From: Dryocola sp032000125
Lineage (GTDB): Bacteria > Pseudomonadota > Gammaproteobacteria > Enterobacterales > Enterobacteriaceae
Reading direction: 5' to 3'
NCBI GenBank assembly: GCA_032000125.1
Contig: DAMALH010000013.1
Span: 44,873 to 108,872 of the forward strand
Length of the DNA stretch: 64,000 bases
The translations under genes and the position numbers were made by a program. This document shows positions 18,233-25,854 of this stretch, one piece after another. Positions within the stretch are counted from its first letter, which is position 1. Each line of letters begins with the position of its first letter. The notes beneath the pieces were generated by a model, which saw nothing but the letters and a program-made list of their open reading frames with translations, was not told the DNA's origin and did not search any database.

Positions 18233-18901
18233 ATGTTAATAGTCACGGTATTAAAGCAAAGTAAGGAGTACCAACCTGAACATGCACAATGGCTGCATCG
18301 ACAGTTATCGCAATACGATTCACTGTGTCTTACCGATTGCCGTCATATTGCCGGCGTAACAACTGCACCGCTCGTATACAATTATCCCAGCTGGTGGTCA
18401 AAACTGGAAATATTCAATCCTGATCATCCCGTACTGGGAAGCAAAGACATATTTCTAATGGATATTGATACGGTTGTCACTGGTGATTTGTCACCTTTTC
18501 TTCAGGAAAAATCATTTACTACGTTAACTGATTTCTACTACGAAAATTCACCGCTCCGACCGATCGGTAGCGCGGTAATGTTGGTTCCATATGATGTAAA
18601 AGAGCGTGTATGGCGTGCTTTTCAAGGCAATGCGGAAAAATGGATCAATGCGGCCATGAGGCCCCCCCATCACGGCGATCAGGGTTTTCTTTCGACCTGC
18701 ACTGCACCTGAAAGGTGGCAAGATATTTTACCTGGCAAAGTCGTCAGCTATAAGAAAGACGTAGCGAATAAAGGCATGCCCGGATGGCATAGCGGTCGCT
18801 CTCAGGGCAACGGGAAGGTTCCAACAGATGCACGATTAGTCTGTTTCCATGGCCACCCGCGCCCCTGGGAAATGAATCTTGAATGGGTGCCGCCGTTTTA
18901 G
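18233..18901 (+). CDS. DxD-motif glycosyltransferase-like protein (GT-A type)
   Basis: 222 residues from the ATG at 18233, preferred because AAAGAGAG lies just before it; a TTG 18 bp upstream is also open. It has the GT-A hallmark FLMDIDTVV with a D77-x-D79 pair that would bind metal and nucleotide sugar, followed by an acceptor-site-like GSAVMLV and a late CFHGHPRPWE motif. Proteins of this kind are found in phage genomes close to MptE-like genes. It is the first gene of a plus-strand operon with the MptE-like protein (28 bp gap), lysozyme and spanins. Substrate unknown. Confidence 0.7.
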   Translation: MLIVTVLKQSKEYQPEHAQWLHRQLSQYDSLCLTDCRHIAGVTTAPLVYNYPSWWSKLEIFNPDHPVLGSKDIFLMDIDTVVTGDLSPFLQEKSFTTLTDFYYENSPLRPIGSAVMLVPYDVKERVWRAFQGNAEKWINAAMRPPHHGDQGFLSTCTAPERWQDILPGKVVSYKKDVANKGMPGWHSGRSQGNGKVPTDARLVCFHGHPRPWEMNLEWVPPF

Positions 18902-18929
18902 GCGATATTTTCCGAAATATTAATAAGCA

Positions 18930-19526
18930 ATGAATAACATCCAACAATATATTCAACACGAAAGAGCAATAATCGTTGCCTCAGGCCCTTCAGCCAAAGG
19001 CTTTACACCTCCGGAGGACGTAATAGTCATTGCGGTAAATGGCGCTATCGACTGGATACCGCGAGCGGATTATTTTTTTACTCTAGATCCTTCTACAGAA
19101 AATATGAAAAGACTTACGTATCGTCGCCCTGGCGTAATTTATTGTGTAGCAGGATTTTCAGTGCCAGATGCTCTGTGCTTTGAAAGAATAGCTTATCGAA
19201 GCTACCCGGAACCGCATGATAAAAATTCCCCCGAGTGGTGGGCATGGCGATTACAAGCGGTAGAAAAACTTTGTACCGAGGCCGATAAAATACATACCGG
19301 GAATAGCGCCTGGGGCGCATTAGGTCTTGCCTATCATTTAGGTATAAAACGGGCTGCGTTAATAGGCGTCGATGCTTCCGATGAAACACGAATAGAAGGA
19401 GGGAAAAGTGGGAATCTGTCACATTTGCCGTCTCTATTTTCCTCAGCAACACAGCAGATAGATGTTGTATCACTCGGGAAACTTAATTCCATACCCCAAA
19501 TGACGCTGGCCGACTGGCTGGCATGA
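18930..19526 (+). CDS. MptE-like / phage 'norphogenetic' family protein, copy 1
   Basis: 198 residues with a Rossmann-like start AIIVASGPSAKGF, then VNGAIDWIPRADYFFTLDPS and NSAWGALGLAYHLGIKRAALIGVD. This is the pattern of the DUF115/MptE-like proteins often annotated in phages and capsule loci as nucleotide-sugar-type transferases. Two more members lie at 30849-31415 and 38164-38712; this one is the most divergent. Activity is not known. It is between the glycosyltransferase-like gene and lysozyme in one operon. Confidence 0.65.
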   Translation: MNNIQQYIQHERAIIVASGPSAKGFTPPEDVIVIAVNGAIDWIPRADYFFTLDPSTENMKRLTYRRPGVIYCVAGFSVPDALCFERIAYRSYPEPHDKNSPEWWAWRLQAVEKLCTEADKIHTGNSAWGALGLAYHLGIKRAALIGVDASDETRIEGGKSGNLSHLPSLFSSATQQIDVVSLGKLNSIPQMTLADWLA

Positions 19527-19577
19527 ATATTATCTGACGATAGCGTAAAAAACATTGTAACTAACAGGAGAGAATAA

Positions 19578-20027
19578 ATGACGTTAAGTAATGAAGGGAT
19601 CCGTTTAATCAAAAATTTCGAAGGATGCAGCCTGAAAGCGTACCCCGACCCGGCGACACAGGGAGCGCCCTGGACAATCGGCTATGGCTGGACGCAGCCA
19701 GTGGATGGAACCCCGGTGTTTCCGGGCATGGTTATCAGCGCACAGAAAGCAGAACAGCTTTTACACGAAGGGCTTAAACGCTTCCAGCAAAGCGTCAATG
19801 AGTGGGTTAAGGTACCGTTGACCCAGCCCCAGTTCGACGCGTGCGTCTGCCTTGCCTACAACATTGGATTGGCAGCATTTAAGTCCTCCACTTTGCTAAA
19901 GAAATTAAACACCGGCGACCCTGAAGGTGCAGCTGAAGAATTCCTGCGGTGGAATAAAGCAAACGGTAAAGTTATGCAGGGGCTGGTGATGCGACGTGCC
20001 GCTGAAAAGCAGCTTTTTCTGTCATGA
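19578..20027 (+). CDS. GH24 phage-type lysozyme (endolysin)
   Basis: A 149-residue muramidase with the GH24 catalytic triad of T4-type lysozymes: E15 (NFEGCSLKAYPDP), D24 and T33 (WTIGYG). The C-terminal half has QFDACVCLAYNIG and an FLRWNKANGKVMQGLVMRRAAE region typical of phage endolysins. There is no signal or SAR segment, so export must depend on a holin. The ribosome site is caggagagaataaATG, and the stop overlaps the spanin start by 4 bp. Confidence 0.9.
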   Translation: MTLSNEGIRLIKNFEGCSLKAYPDPATQGAPWTIGYGWTQPVDGTPVFPGMVISAQKAEQLLHEGLKRFQQSVNEWVKVPLTQPQFDACVCLAYNIGLAAFKSSTLLKKLNTGDPEGAAEEFLRWNKANGKVMQGLVMRRAAEKQLFLS

Positions 20028-20545
20028 TCTTCTTACCAAAATCCGGGTTAACGTTACTCATTCTCACGGCCCTGCTGACAGGTTCCACCGTGTGCCTGGC
20101 CTGGAAAAGCTATGGCTATGGCTACCGGTCAGCCGAGCAAAAATGGCTGGTGAAATGGTCCCAACGAGATGCCAGCGATGCCACTCAGGCTCAGCGGCAG
20201 GAGGCCACCGCCAGAGTAGAAGAGAATCGTCGCCGGCAACGCATTGATAAGGAAGCACAACATGCCCAAAAGAAACTGGCCGCGGTGGAAAGCGATGCTC
20301 TTCGTGCCGATGCTGCTGTTAAGCGGCTGCAGCAGGCCCTTAATCAACGGCCACAACCGCACGCAGCTTGCCTTTCCCCCGCTACCACAGCACGCCCGCC
20401 AGATGCCCGACAAGAATCTGTGTTGGCCGAGTTGCTCAGCGAATCTATTGAAGAAAATCGACGCCTGGCAAACCAGGCTGACCGGGCAAGAGTCGCAGGC
20501 ACAGCCTGCGAGCGAGCCTATGAGGCGGTAACGCAAACACATTAA
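20024..20545 (+). CDS. Rz-like inner-membrane spanin
   Basis: 173 residues: one N-terminal membrane segment (about 7-27), then a long charged helix rich in Gln, Arg, Glu and Ala (about 40-110) that should be coiled coil. This is the Rz (i-spanin) plan. Together with the embedded lipoprotein it fuses inner and outer membranes in the last step of lysis. The start ATG overlaps the lysozyme stop. Confidence 0.82.
   Translation: MIFLPKSGLTLLILTALLTGSTVCLAWKSYGYGYRSAEQKWLVKWSQRDASDATQAQRQEATARVEENRRRQRIDKEAQHAQKKLAAVESDALRADAAVKRLQQALNQRPQPHAACLSPATTARPPDARQESVLAELLSESIEENRRLANQADRARVAGTACERAYEAVTQTH
20262..20531 (+). CDS. Rz1-like outer-membrane lipoprotein spanin, embedded in the Rz frame
   Basis: 89 residues in the +1 frame, entirely inside the Rz-like gene. 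AAGGA lies 8 nt before the ATG at 20262. The signal peptide ends in a lipobox LLSG|C (C23), and the mature part is proline-rich in its first half. Full embedding of Rz1 in Rz is a known phage arrangement. Real because of its ribosome site, lipobox and position. Confidence 0.8.
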   Translation: MPKRNWPRWKAMLFVPMLLLSGCSRPLINGHNRTQLAFPPLPQHARQMPDKNLCWPSCSANLLKKIDAWQTRLTGQESQAQPASEPMRR

Positions 20546-21043
20546 TCAATCGATAACGGCGTTGAGACATTTTGTGGCAGAAACTGACGGCAAAAGCCAG
20601 CATGCCAGATGGCGTTAGAAGGGAAAGAGTGCCATTTCAGACCCCGCTTAAGAATCTGCCACACTTTCATTACGCCCCTAACACCCTATAGATAAAGTCA
20701 TCAGTTGCTGACGTTAAGCGCGTCCTGGCGAAGAATAAGTTCTCAATGCATATGGCCGATCGGGTGAATCAGCCATTAAAGTCTGCGATTATAATGCCCA
20801 GAGAAGTTATCTGCTCATTTTCAATCTCTTAGTAATGCAGGCGGTTTATAAATTATAATTTCGCCTATTAAACACCTCCGTACTTGATGCGGAATGCATA
20901 CGATAGGTAATAAAACGCAGAGAGAAAGAGAATAGTCCTTTATAAAGTAACATGTTTAGGCACCCTTGCTTAAATTCGAGTAAAAAATTTCCCAGCTAGT
21001 CTAGCTTTTAATTATTTTTGTCGCGCTCAGTATTTTCTGAAGG
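20546..21043. other. Intergenic region downstream of the lysis cassette
   Basis: About 500 bp with no supported gene. A short frame near 20728-20832 translates smoothly but lacks a good start, and I do not call it. No tail, capsid, portal or integrase gene follows the spanins. Confidence 0.35.
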
Positions 21044-21829
21044 TTAACTAAGACATGACTCATGAAATAGCCCAGCATCTGAAAACTGTAAGTACTTGTT
21101 ACGGTAAACATAAAAAGGTTGTTTATACGAGAAAGGAAGAAGCGTTCTGCCTGCCTCATTTTTACCAGATTTGCTTCTGAATATTAGGCCCACTCCTGTC
21201 TTATAAAGGACAGCCCTGATGTTGGAGTTATCGAGCTGTTTAACCTCTCCGGTAAAGCCACTTTCTCGTAAAGCAGTAAGCGCTTCCAGAAAAGCTTCCG
21301 AATAGAGTAACTCACTGCCCACCAGCAGGTTCAACGAATGCCAGTCAGCTGAAACGCTTTCATGACATGCAAGATTGAGCTCCAGGCTCAGCGTCGTTTC
21401 GCTAAAACAAGGTGGCGGGACAATATGAGAAAAATGCACGAAGATATCGTCATCCTCCCGGATATGCTCAGCATATTTAATAATTGGACAGGTTGTCAGG
21501 TTAAGGCTTAACTCGTTAATAAAGACATCAAAAAATGATGAATGAACAACCGGTGAGGAAATCGTCAATTGCGATTTCGATTTTCTTTTGGAAATATTTA
21601 ACAACGAAAGGTAGTGAGGAAGAATCTGTTGGTAGATATTAACCCCGGCGGGGGTTAGCGTAACATTATTGCGTTCGACAACGATCAATTTTTCACCAAA
21701 CCAATCCTCCGTATTTTTAAGCATTCGGGAAACGGGGGGAACCGTCAAACAAAGTTTTTCTGCCGTTTTCTTAAGACTTCTTTCTTGCGCAACCGTGACG
21801 AAAGCAGCCATTGCCTTGGATATAAACAT
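21044..21829 (-). CDS. LysR-type transcriptional regulator
   Basis: 261 residues from the ATG at 21829, which has an AGGGAG site 5 nt before it; the frame is open to 21865. The N-terminal winged helix-turn-helix (about 5-62: MAAFVTVAQERSLKKTAEKL, then PPVSRMLKNTE) is typical, while the effector domain is shorter and divergent. It is divergent from the GT-B gene at 22456 and may control it; this is inferred from position only. Confidence 0.82.
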   Translation of the reverse strand: MFISKAMAAFVTVAQERSLKKTAEKLCLTVPPVSRMLKNTEDWFGEKLIVVERNNVTLTPAGVNIYQQILPHYLSLLNISKRKSKSQLTISSPVVHSSFFDVFINELSLNLTTCPIIKYAEHIREDDDIFVHFSHIVPPPCFSETTLSLELNLACHESVSADWHSLNLLVGSELLYSEAFLEALTALRESGFTGEVKQLDNSNIRAVLYKTGVGLIFRSKSGKNEAGRTLLPFSYKQPFYVYRNKYLQFSDAGLFHESCLS

Positions 21830-22455
21830 ACGGACTCCCTCAAAAGATAATTTAAGAAACTGCATTTATAATGAACATAAACGTAAAGAAAACTTATGAC
21901 ATTTTTTGTTACCTAAGAAACAAAAAATGTCATCTCAAATCACCCTTAGTGCTATAAAAATTAAAGACAAGATAATATCCATTTCCGCTCTCATCAAAAA
22001 TGTTACAAATGACATTTATTGCTACAAAAAATACACACTTTCGATCAGAAAACCAGCAAGGCTCATGGACATGCTTAATATTATGAAACATTAACATGCT
22101 AAATATCCTAAAAATATATTATATATAATGCATCTCTATAAACATAGGTATCATCACTCTGGTAACAATGGCTAAAAAAAATGAAATTTTTTTTCTCATT
22201 TACACTGAAACTTTAAACAAAATCACAATACTGAAAATTTCTTCTGTACTTCATCAATGCACGAAATCGCTTTAAACGATAAGCTCGAATGCTACATAAT
22301 TCACATCCATTTAATTAAAGGTTAATAATAGAAAATGATGCGATAATTTTTGTTGCATTCATTATCTATTTACGATTTTTTTTGCTGGTTATGTATTTGT
22401 AGACTTAGGTTTACTTTTCAAAATTTATGACGTTGATGCGAAAACCTAATCAATA
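21830..22455. other. AT-rich divergent intergenic region
   Basis: 626 bp of very AT-rich DNA between the LysR-type gene and the glycosyltransferase gene. A 62-codon frame at 21906-22094 looks like chance. Such AT-rich stretches are usual targets of H-NS silencing; that is inference. Confidence 0.35.
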
Positions 22456-23442
22456 ATGAAAATACTCATAATCGGCAACCGGGATCTGGCTACCAACAGC
22501 TTTTCCACCGTCTGGCTTAAAGCTTTACCGGCGGCATTACAAAAACATGGCTGTACTATCGGCTGGTTTCCAAGGGCACCCCAGGGCCAGCACGAAACAT
22601 GGTTAGTAGAGTTGCTTAAAGTGGCGCAGAATTATGATCATATTATCGCACCGGGAGTCCGCTATTTCTCGACTCTCCCCTACGAGATCGTCCTGGCGTT
22701 ACAAAAAGGCTTCTCGGGGGCCCTCACACAAATCTGTGACGGCGCGTTTTATGGTAAAACACCGGTCGATATCAATTTCACTATTAAAGATGTGGCGGAT
22801 AAAAACGAAACAGCCCGGATGGCAGTGAAATTTTCAAGGGCATGGAATGTTGCCATAGGGTGGGGAGCGGATGAAAAGCTGTTTTATCCTGAACAAACGA
22901 CTCATGATACGTTAAACATCTTTGTCGATCACGCTAACTTCGACTGCAAAGCCGATTATTCTCTTAGCATCTTTATGAATATTGCTCAAGGGCGAAATAC
23001 TTTTCTGGCACAAGGGTATTCCCGCGTACGCGTCAGGACCTTAACCGATGAAGGGATCGTTGATATTAATCTGGATGAGATAGCGGTACGTCCTTTTATC
23101 CGTCGCCATATTTCCTGTGAACGGTTTGCCGCTGAATTACGGCGCTGCGATATCTTTATTGTGACGCATCATGAATCCGTTGGCTTAACGGCCCTGGAGG
23201 CCGCGAAATGTGGCGCCTATATCCTGTGCCCGAAAGGTACGATCCCTGAAGACCGTTTGATGCGTATACATCATCAGACCATAACGTTTCCGATAAACTG
23301 GCAACGTGTCCTGAATAAACCCGATAAGGCAGCCTGTGCCCTTAGAGTAAAAAATGAGAGCTGGGACAATATTGCCAGCAAAATAATCGGTGGCTTGAAA
23401 GAATGGAAAAGTGCTAACAAGAGGAAAGCGGCAATAGTGTAA
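22456..23442 (+). CDS. GT-B-type glycosyltransferase-like protein
   Basis: 328 residues with an N-terminal Rossmann start (MKILIIGNRDLATNSF) and a late segment of GT4-type appearance: CDIFIVTHHESVGLTALEAAKCGAYILCP, where the E-x7-E-like sugar-nucleotide motif is expected. Similar proteins occur in phages and surface-sugar loci. It stands alone between regulators, in the same accessory stretch as the GT-A-like and MptE-like genes. Substrate unknown; the ribosome site is weak. Confidence 0.7.
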   Translation: MKILIIGNRDLATNSFSTVWLKALPAALQKHGCTIGWFPRAPQGQHETWLVELLKVAQNYDHIIAPGVRYFSTLPYEIVLALQKGFSGALTQICDGAFYGKTPVDINFTIKDVADKNETARMAVKFSRAWNVAIGWGADEKLFYPEQTTHDTLNIFVDHANFDCKADYSLSIFMNIAQGRNTFLAQGYSRVRVRTLTDEGIVDINLDEIAVRPFIRRHISCERFAAELRRCDIFIVTHHESVGLTALEAAKCGAYILCPKGTIPEDRLMRIHHQTITFPINWQRVLNKPDKAACALRVKNESWDNIASKIIGGLKEWKSANKRKAAIV

Positions 23443-23543
23443 TCCACCGCTCAGCATGAAAGGAATAATGATAAAACTTAACCCTCTACTGCCATGGAGG
23501 GTTAAATATGCTGATGTAATTAACGTCTTTGCTATGATTTACA

Positions 23544-24101
23544 TTAGCCAAATCGAACATTAATTTCCTTGTACAAATTATAAAATCGCCGCGCACCTTT
23601 CTTTTTCGATATTTTACTTCGATGCGCATAAACTGTTTTAGGGCTGCAATGAAAATAGTCTGCAATTTTATCAACAGACCATCCTTCCATTAAAAAAAAA
23701 TATATTTCGCTTTCACGTTGGGTTAAGGGAGGGTAAGTCGCCACATCGTTTTCCTGCTCGCTGAGGGTCGATAATAAGATATTTTTTATTACATGCTTGA
23801 CCCTCCTGACAGAACCGGATAGATCAAACACGGGACCGAGTGCCTTCCAGCTACGGCTCTGTAAGTCTGAAAACGAAAGAAAAACCACGTGATGATTATC
23901 ATCATTTAACAACCAAAGCTTGATATCACTTCTTAACGTTCTACTATCAACCAAATAAATTATCTCTTTTTCAGTTTCTTCAACACCAAAAGGGATGTCA
24001 GAGGTTGCGGTTACCACAAACTTAAAATTACCAATTTCACGAACAATTGCAGAAATAGCCACGGATAAAAAACTATCATCAGAAAGTAAATTTAGTATCA
24101 T
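23544..24101 (-). CDS. LuxR-type regulator linked to fimbrial cluster 2
   Basis: 185 residues with a poorly conserved N-terminal domain (IIYLVDSRTLRSDIK pattern) and a clear LuxR helix-turn-helix at about 124-180 (LTQRESEIYFFLMEGWSVDKIADYF then SPKTVYAHRSKISKK). It starts 54 bp after the last pilin gene of cluster 2, on the same strand, so it may be co-transcribed and act on that operon. It is not a FimZ orthologue. Confidence 0.85.
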   Translation of the reverse strand: MILNLLSDDSFLSVAISAIVREIGNFKFVVTATSDIPFGVEETEKEIIYLVDSRTLRSDIKLWLLNDDNHHVVFLSFSDLQSRSWKALGPVFDLSGSVRRVKHVIKNILLSTLSEQENDVATYPPLTQRESEIYFFLMEGWSVDKIADYFHCSPKTVYAHRSKISKKKGARRFYNLYKEINVRFG

Positions 24102-24155
24102 ATCTCTTACCTCGTCGAATAAATCAACTAGCCTGAATAAAACAGCAGGGTTAAT

Positions 24156-24728
24156 TTATTCATAATTGATTGTAAATGTTGCATCAGCATTTGCGCTTCC
24201 AGCGACAGGATTATCTGCCAGGATAAAATAGCCAGCATAAAATAACAGTCTCGCATCACCATTGCTGTCAACGGTAACTGACGGTGCGGCATGACCCAGC
24301 GGAATTCGCTTATGGCTTTCATCCTGAATTTCTATGGCCACCTTTTGAGCCGTGCTGCTGTCGCTTAAAGCCAGTAAGGAACCCTCGCTGGCTTCTTGTT
24401 TTCCATTAAATACAGCGAAGAGATTACCTGCCGGGCAACCCGTTAAGCTCAGGGTAAACATTCTCGGTGGAGAACGATCCCCTGCTTTATTCAGCTGTAA
24501 TGTTGGCCAGGATCCCAAATCTACGGACTTATTTTTATCGTTAATGTCAATATTGCAGCTAAAGGCTACAATGGTACCGCTCAGTTTAATATTAGTCTCA
24601 CCGAGGATTTCTGCACGGGCAACACCGACCAGGGACAAGGCGCTAAGAACTGCAAACGACGCTGCTTTTTTTCCTTTTATCATCCATCCCGAACCCAAGG
24701 CGCGGAAAAAGTGTTCGTTGATTTTCAT
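24156..24728 (-). CDS. FimF-like minor pilin (cluster 2)
   Basis: 190 residues, similar throughout to the FimF-like protein of cluster 1 (LGSWPTLQLNKAGD, LTGCPAGN, ADNPVAGSANADATFTINYE). It has a signal peptide ending VARA|EIL. The ATG at 24728 overlaps the adhesin stop (TGATG); an ATG at 24683 would give a more ordinary signal peptide and is a good alternative. Probably the adaptor between shaft and tip adhesin. Confidence 0.85.
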   Translation of the reverse strand: MKINEHFFRALGSGWMIKGKKAASFAVLSALSLVGVARAEILGETNIKLSGTIVAFSCNIDINDKNKSVDLGSWPTLQLNKAGDRSPPRMFTLSLTGCPAGNLFAVFNGKQEASEGSLLALSDSSTAQKVAIEIQDESHKRIPLGHAAPSVTVDSNGDARLLFYAGYFILADNPVAGSANADATFTINYE

Positions 24729-25810
24729 CAGTCAAAGTCCACCCTGAGATAACCTCGCGCGACAAAAGTCCCCTCTGCTGGTTTATTTCCCGTAACGCTT
24801 ACAGGATAAGCAGCGATTGTCACGTTTGCGGAAGCATTGTCGTCCAACTTGAACTCAATTTTGCTGTTTACATCACCAGGGGTAAGCGGATGATTATCTT
24901 TGTCAGTGACAATAAAGCCGACATCTTTATTGTCCGCAACCATAATATTACCGTTGACATCCTCTCCCTGAATACGAAGTGACAACATCGTTTGTGCATC
25001 AATGTTATTACATTGAATCTGAATGTTTTTTGACATGGGCATGACACCATCAGGCTTATTACCTGCGCCAGCCTGGCTAAATAAAGACGCACCGATATTG
25101 CCAAAATTCATATCTACAACCTGCCCTGCATCCAGCTCACAGTTTTGCGGAACGGTAATTGAGCCGGTAAAACGATAGAGAATCTCCGGCACCCGGTCGG
25201 TATCCGTTGAATAGGTATTACTGCCCTTGGTGTAAACTAATGTATTACCGAGGTTAACCACGCCTACGATACGCTTTCTTATTCTGACCTTTGCAAGGTA
25301 ACCACCGCCGCCGGTGGTAGTCTCTTTATCACAAATATTGTTTTTACCCACATGCTCATGATTTTCATAGGGTATCCAGGCTTGATTCGCACTGTCCCCG
25401 GCTTTAATCGCTACTTCGAGATAATCATTGATAATACCGTAGGTGTATCCACCTACCTCTTCGGTCGGCACATTAAAGCTCGTCCAGTCCCAAAGCGAGT
25501 TAGAGTCCCCGCTGCTGCAATGGCAAATAGCCTTCTTTGGCTCAACGGTGTTTGAACCAGAAATATCTATATCTTTTATACTCCCGATAAAATCATCGTC
25601 AGGTAAATTAAAAACGCCCGTTACATCCACTGTCCCATTAGCTATGCCCCCCGCATCCGTCACTATGCAGGCATCCGCTTTTGCTAATGTGGAATAAAAT
25701 ACGAAAGCCATCATCGCCAGGCTGAGCGATATTATTTTTATAAAAGTGCTATATCGTTGCTTTACCGTATGCCATATATCCAAAATAAATATTCCCCTCG
25801 TGCTACGCAT
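24728..25810 (-). CDS. FimH-like two-domain tip adhesin (cluster 2)
   Basis: 360 residues from an ATG with a strong GGAGG site. It has a long N-terminal leader with the signal peptide ending LAKA|DAC, then a lectin-type domain (about 45-220) with cysteines in the HCSSG and NNICDKE regions, and a C-terminal pilin domain from VPQNCELDAG. The pilin domain closely follows the cluster 1 adhesin while the lectin domain is diverged and carries a Gly-rich loop (TTGGGGYL). Receptor specificity may therefore differ between the two fimbriae. Confidence 0.87.
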   Translation of the reverse strand: MRSTRGIFILDIWHTVKQRYSTFIKIISLSLAMMAFVFYSTLAKADACIVTDAGGIANGTVDVTGVFNLPDDDFIGSIKDIDISGSNTVEPKKAICHCSSGDSNSLWDWTSFNVPTEEVGGYTYGIINDYLEVAIKAGDSANQAWIPYENHEHVGKNNICDKETTTGGGGYLAKVRIRKRIVGVVNLGNTLVYTKGSNTYSTDTDRVPEILYRFTGSITVPQNCELDAGQVVDMNFGNIGASLFSQAGAGNKPDGVMPMSKNIQIQCNNIDAQTMLSLRIQGEDVNGNIMVADNKDVGFIVTDKDNHPLTPGDVNSKIEFKLDDNASANVTIAAYPVSVTGNKPAEGTFVARGYLRVDFD

Positions 25811-25854
25811 ACTCTTTCCTCCAGTTATATGGATAAATCAATCCGTGGCACGGC

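Noticed and set aside
17667..20545. Intact prophage
   Set aside because: Only lysis and sugar-transferase-like genes are present. No integrase, terminase, portal, capsid or tail gene is found within 10 kb on either side.
20728..20832. Smoothly translating short frame after the spanin genes
   Set aside because: About 35 codons, no start codon with a ribosome site, and no recognisable similarity.
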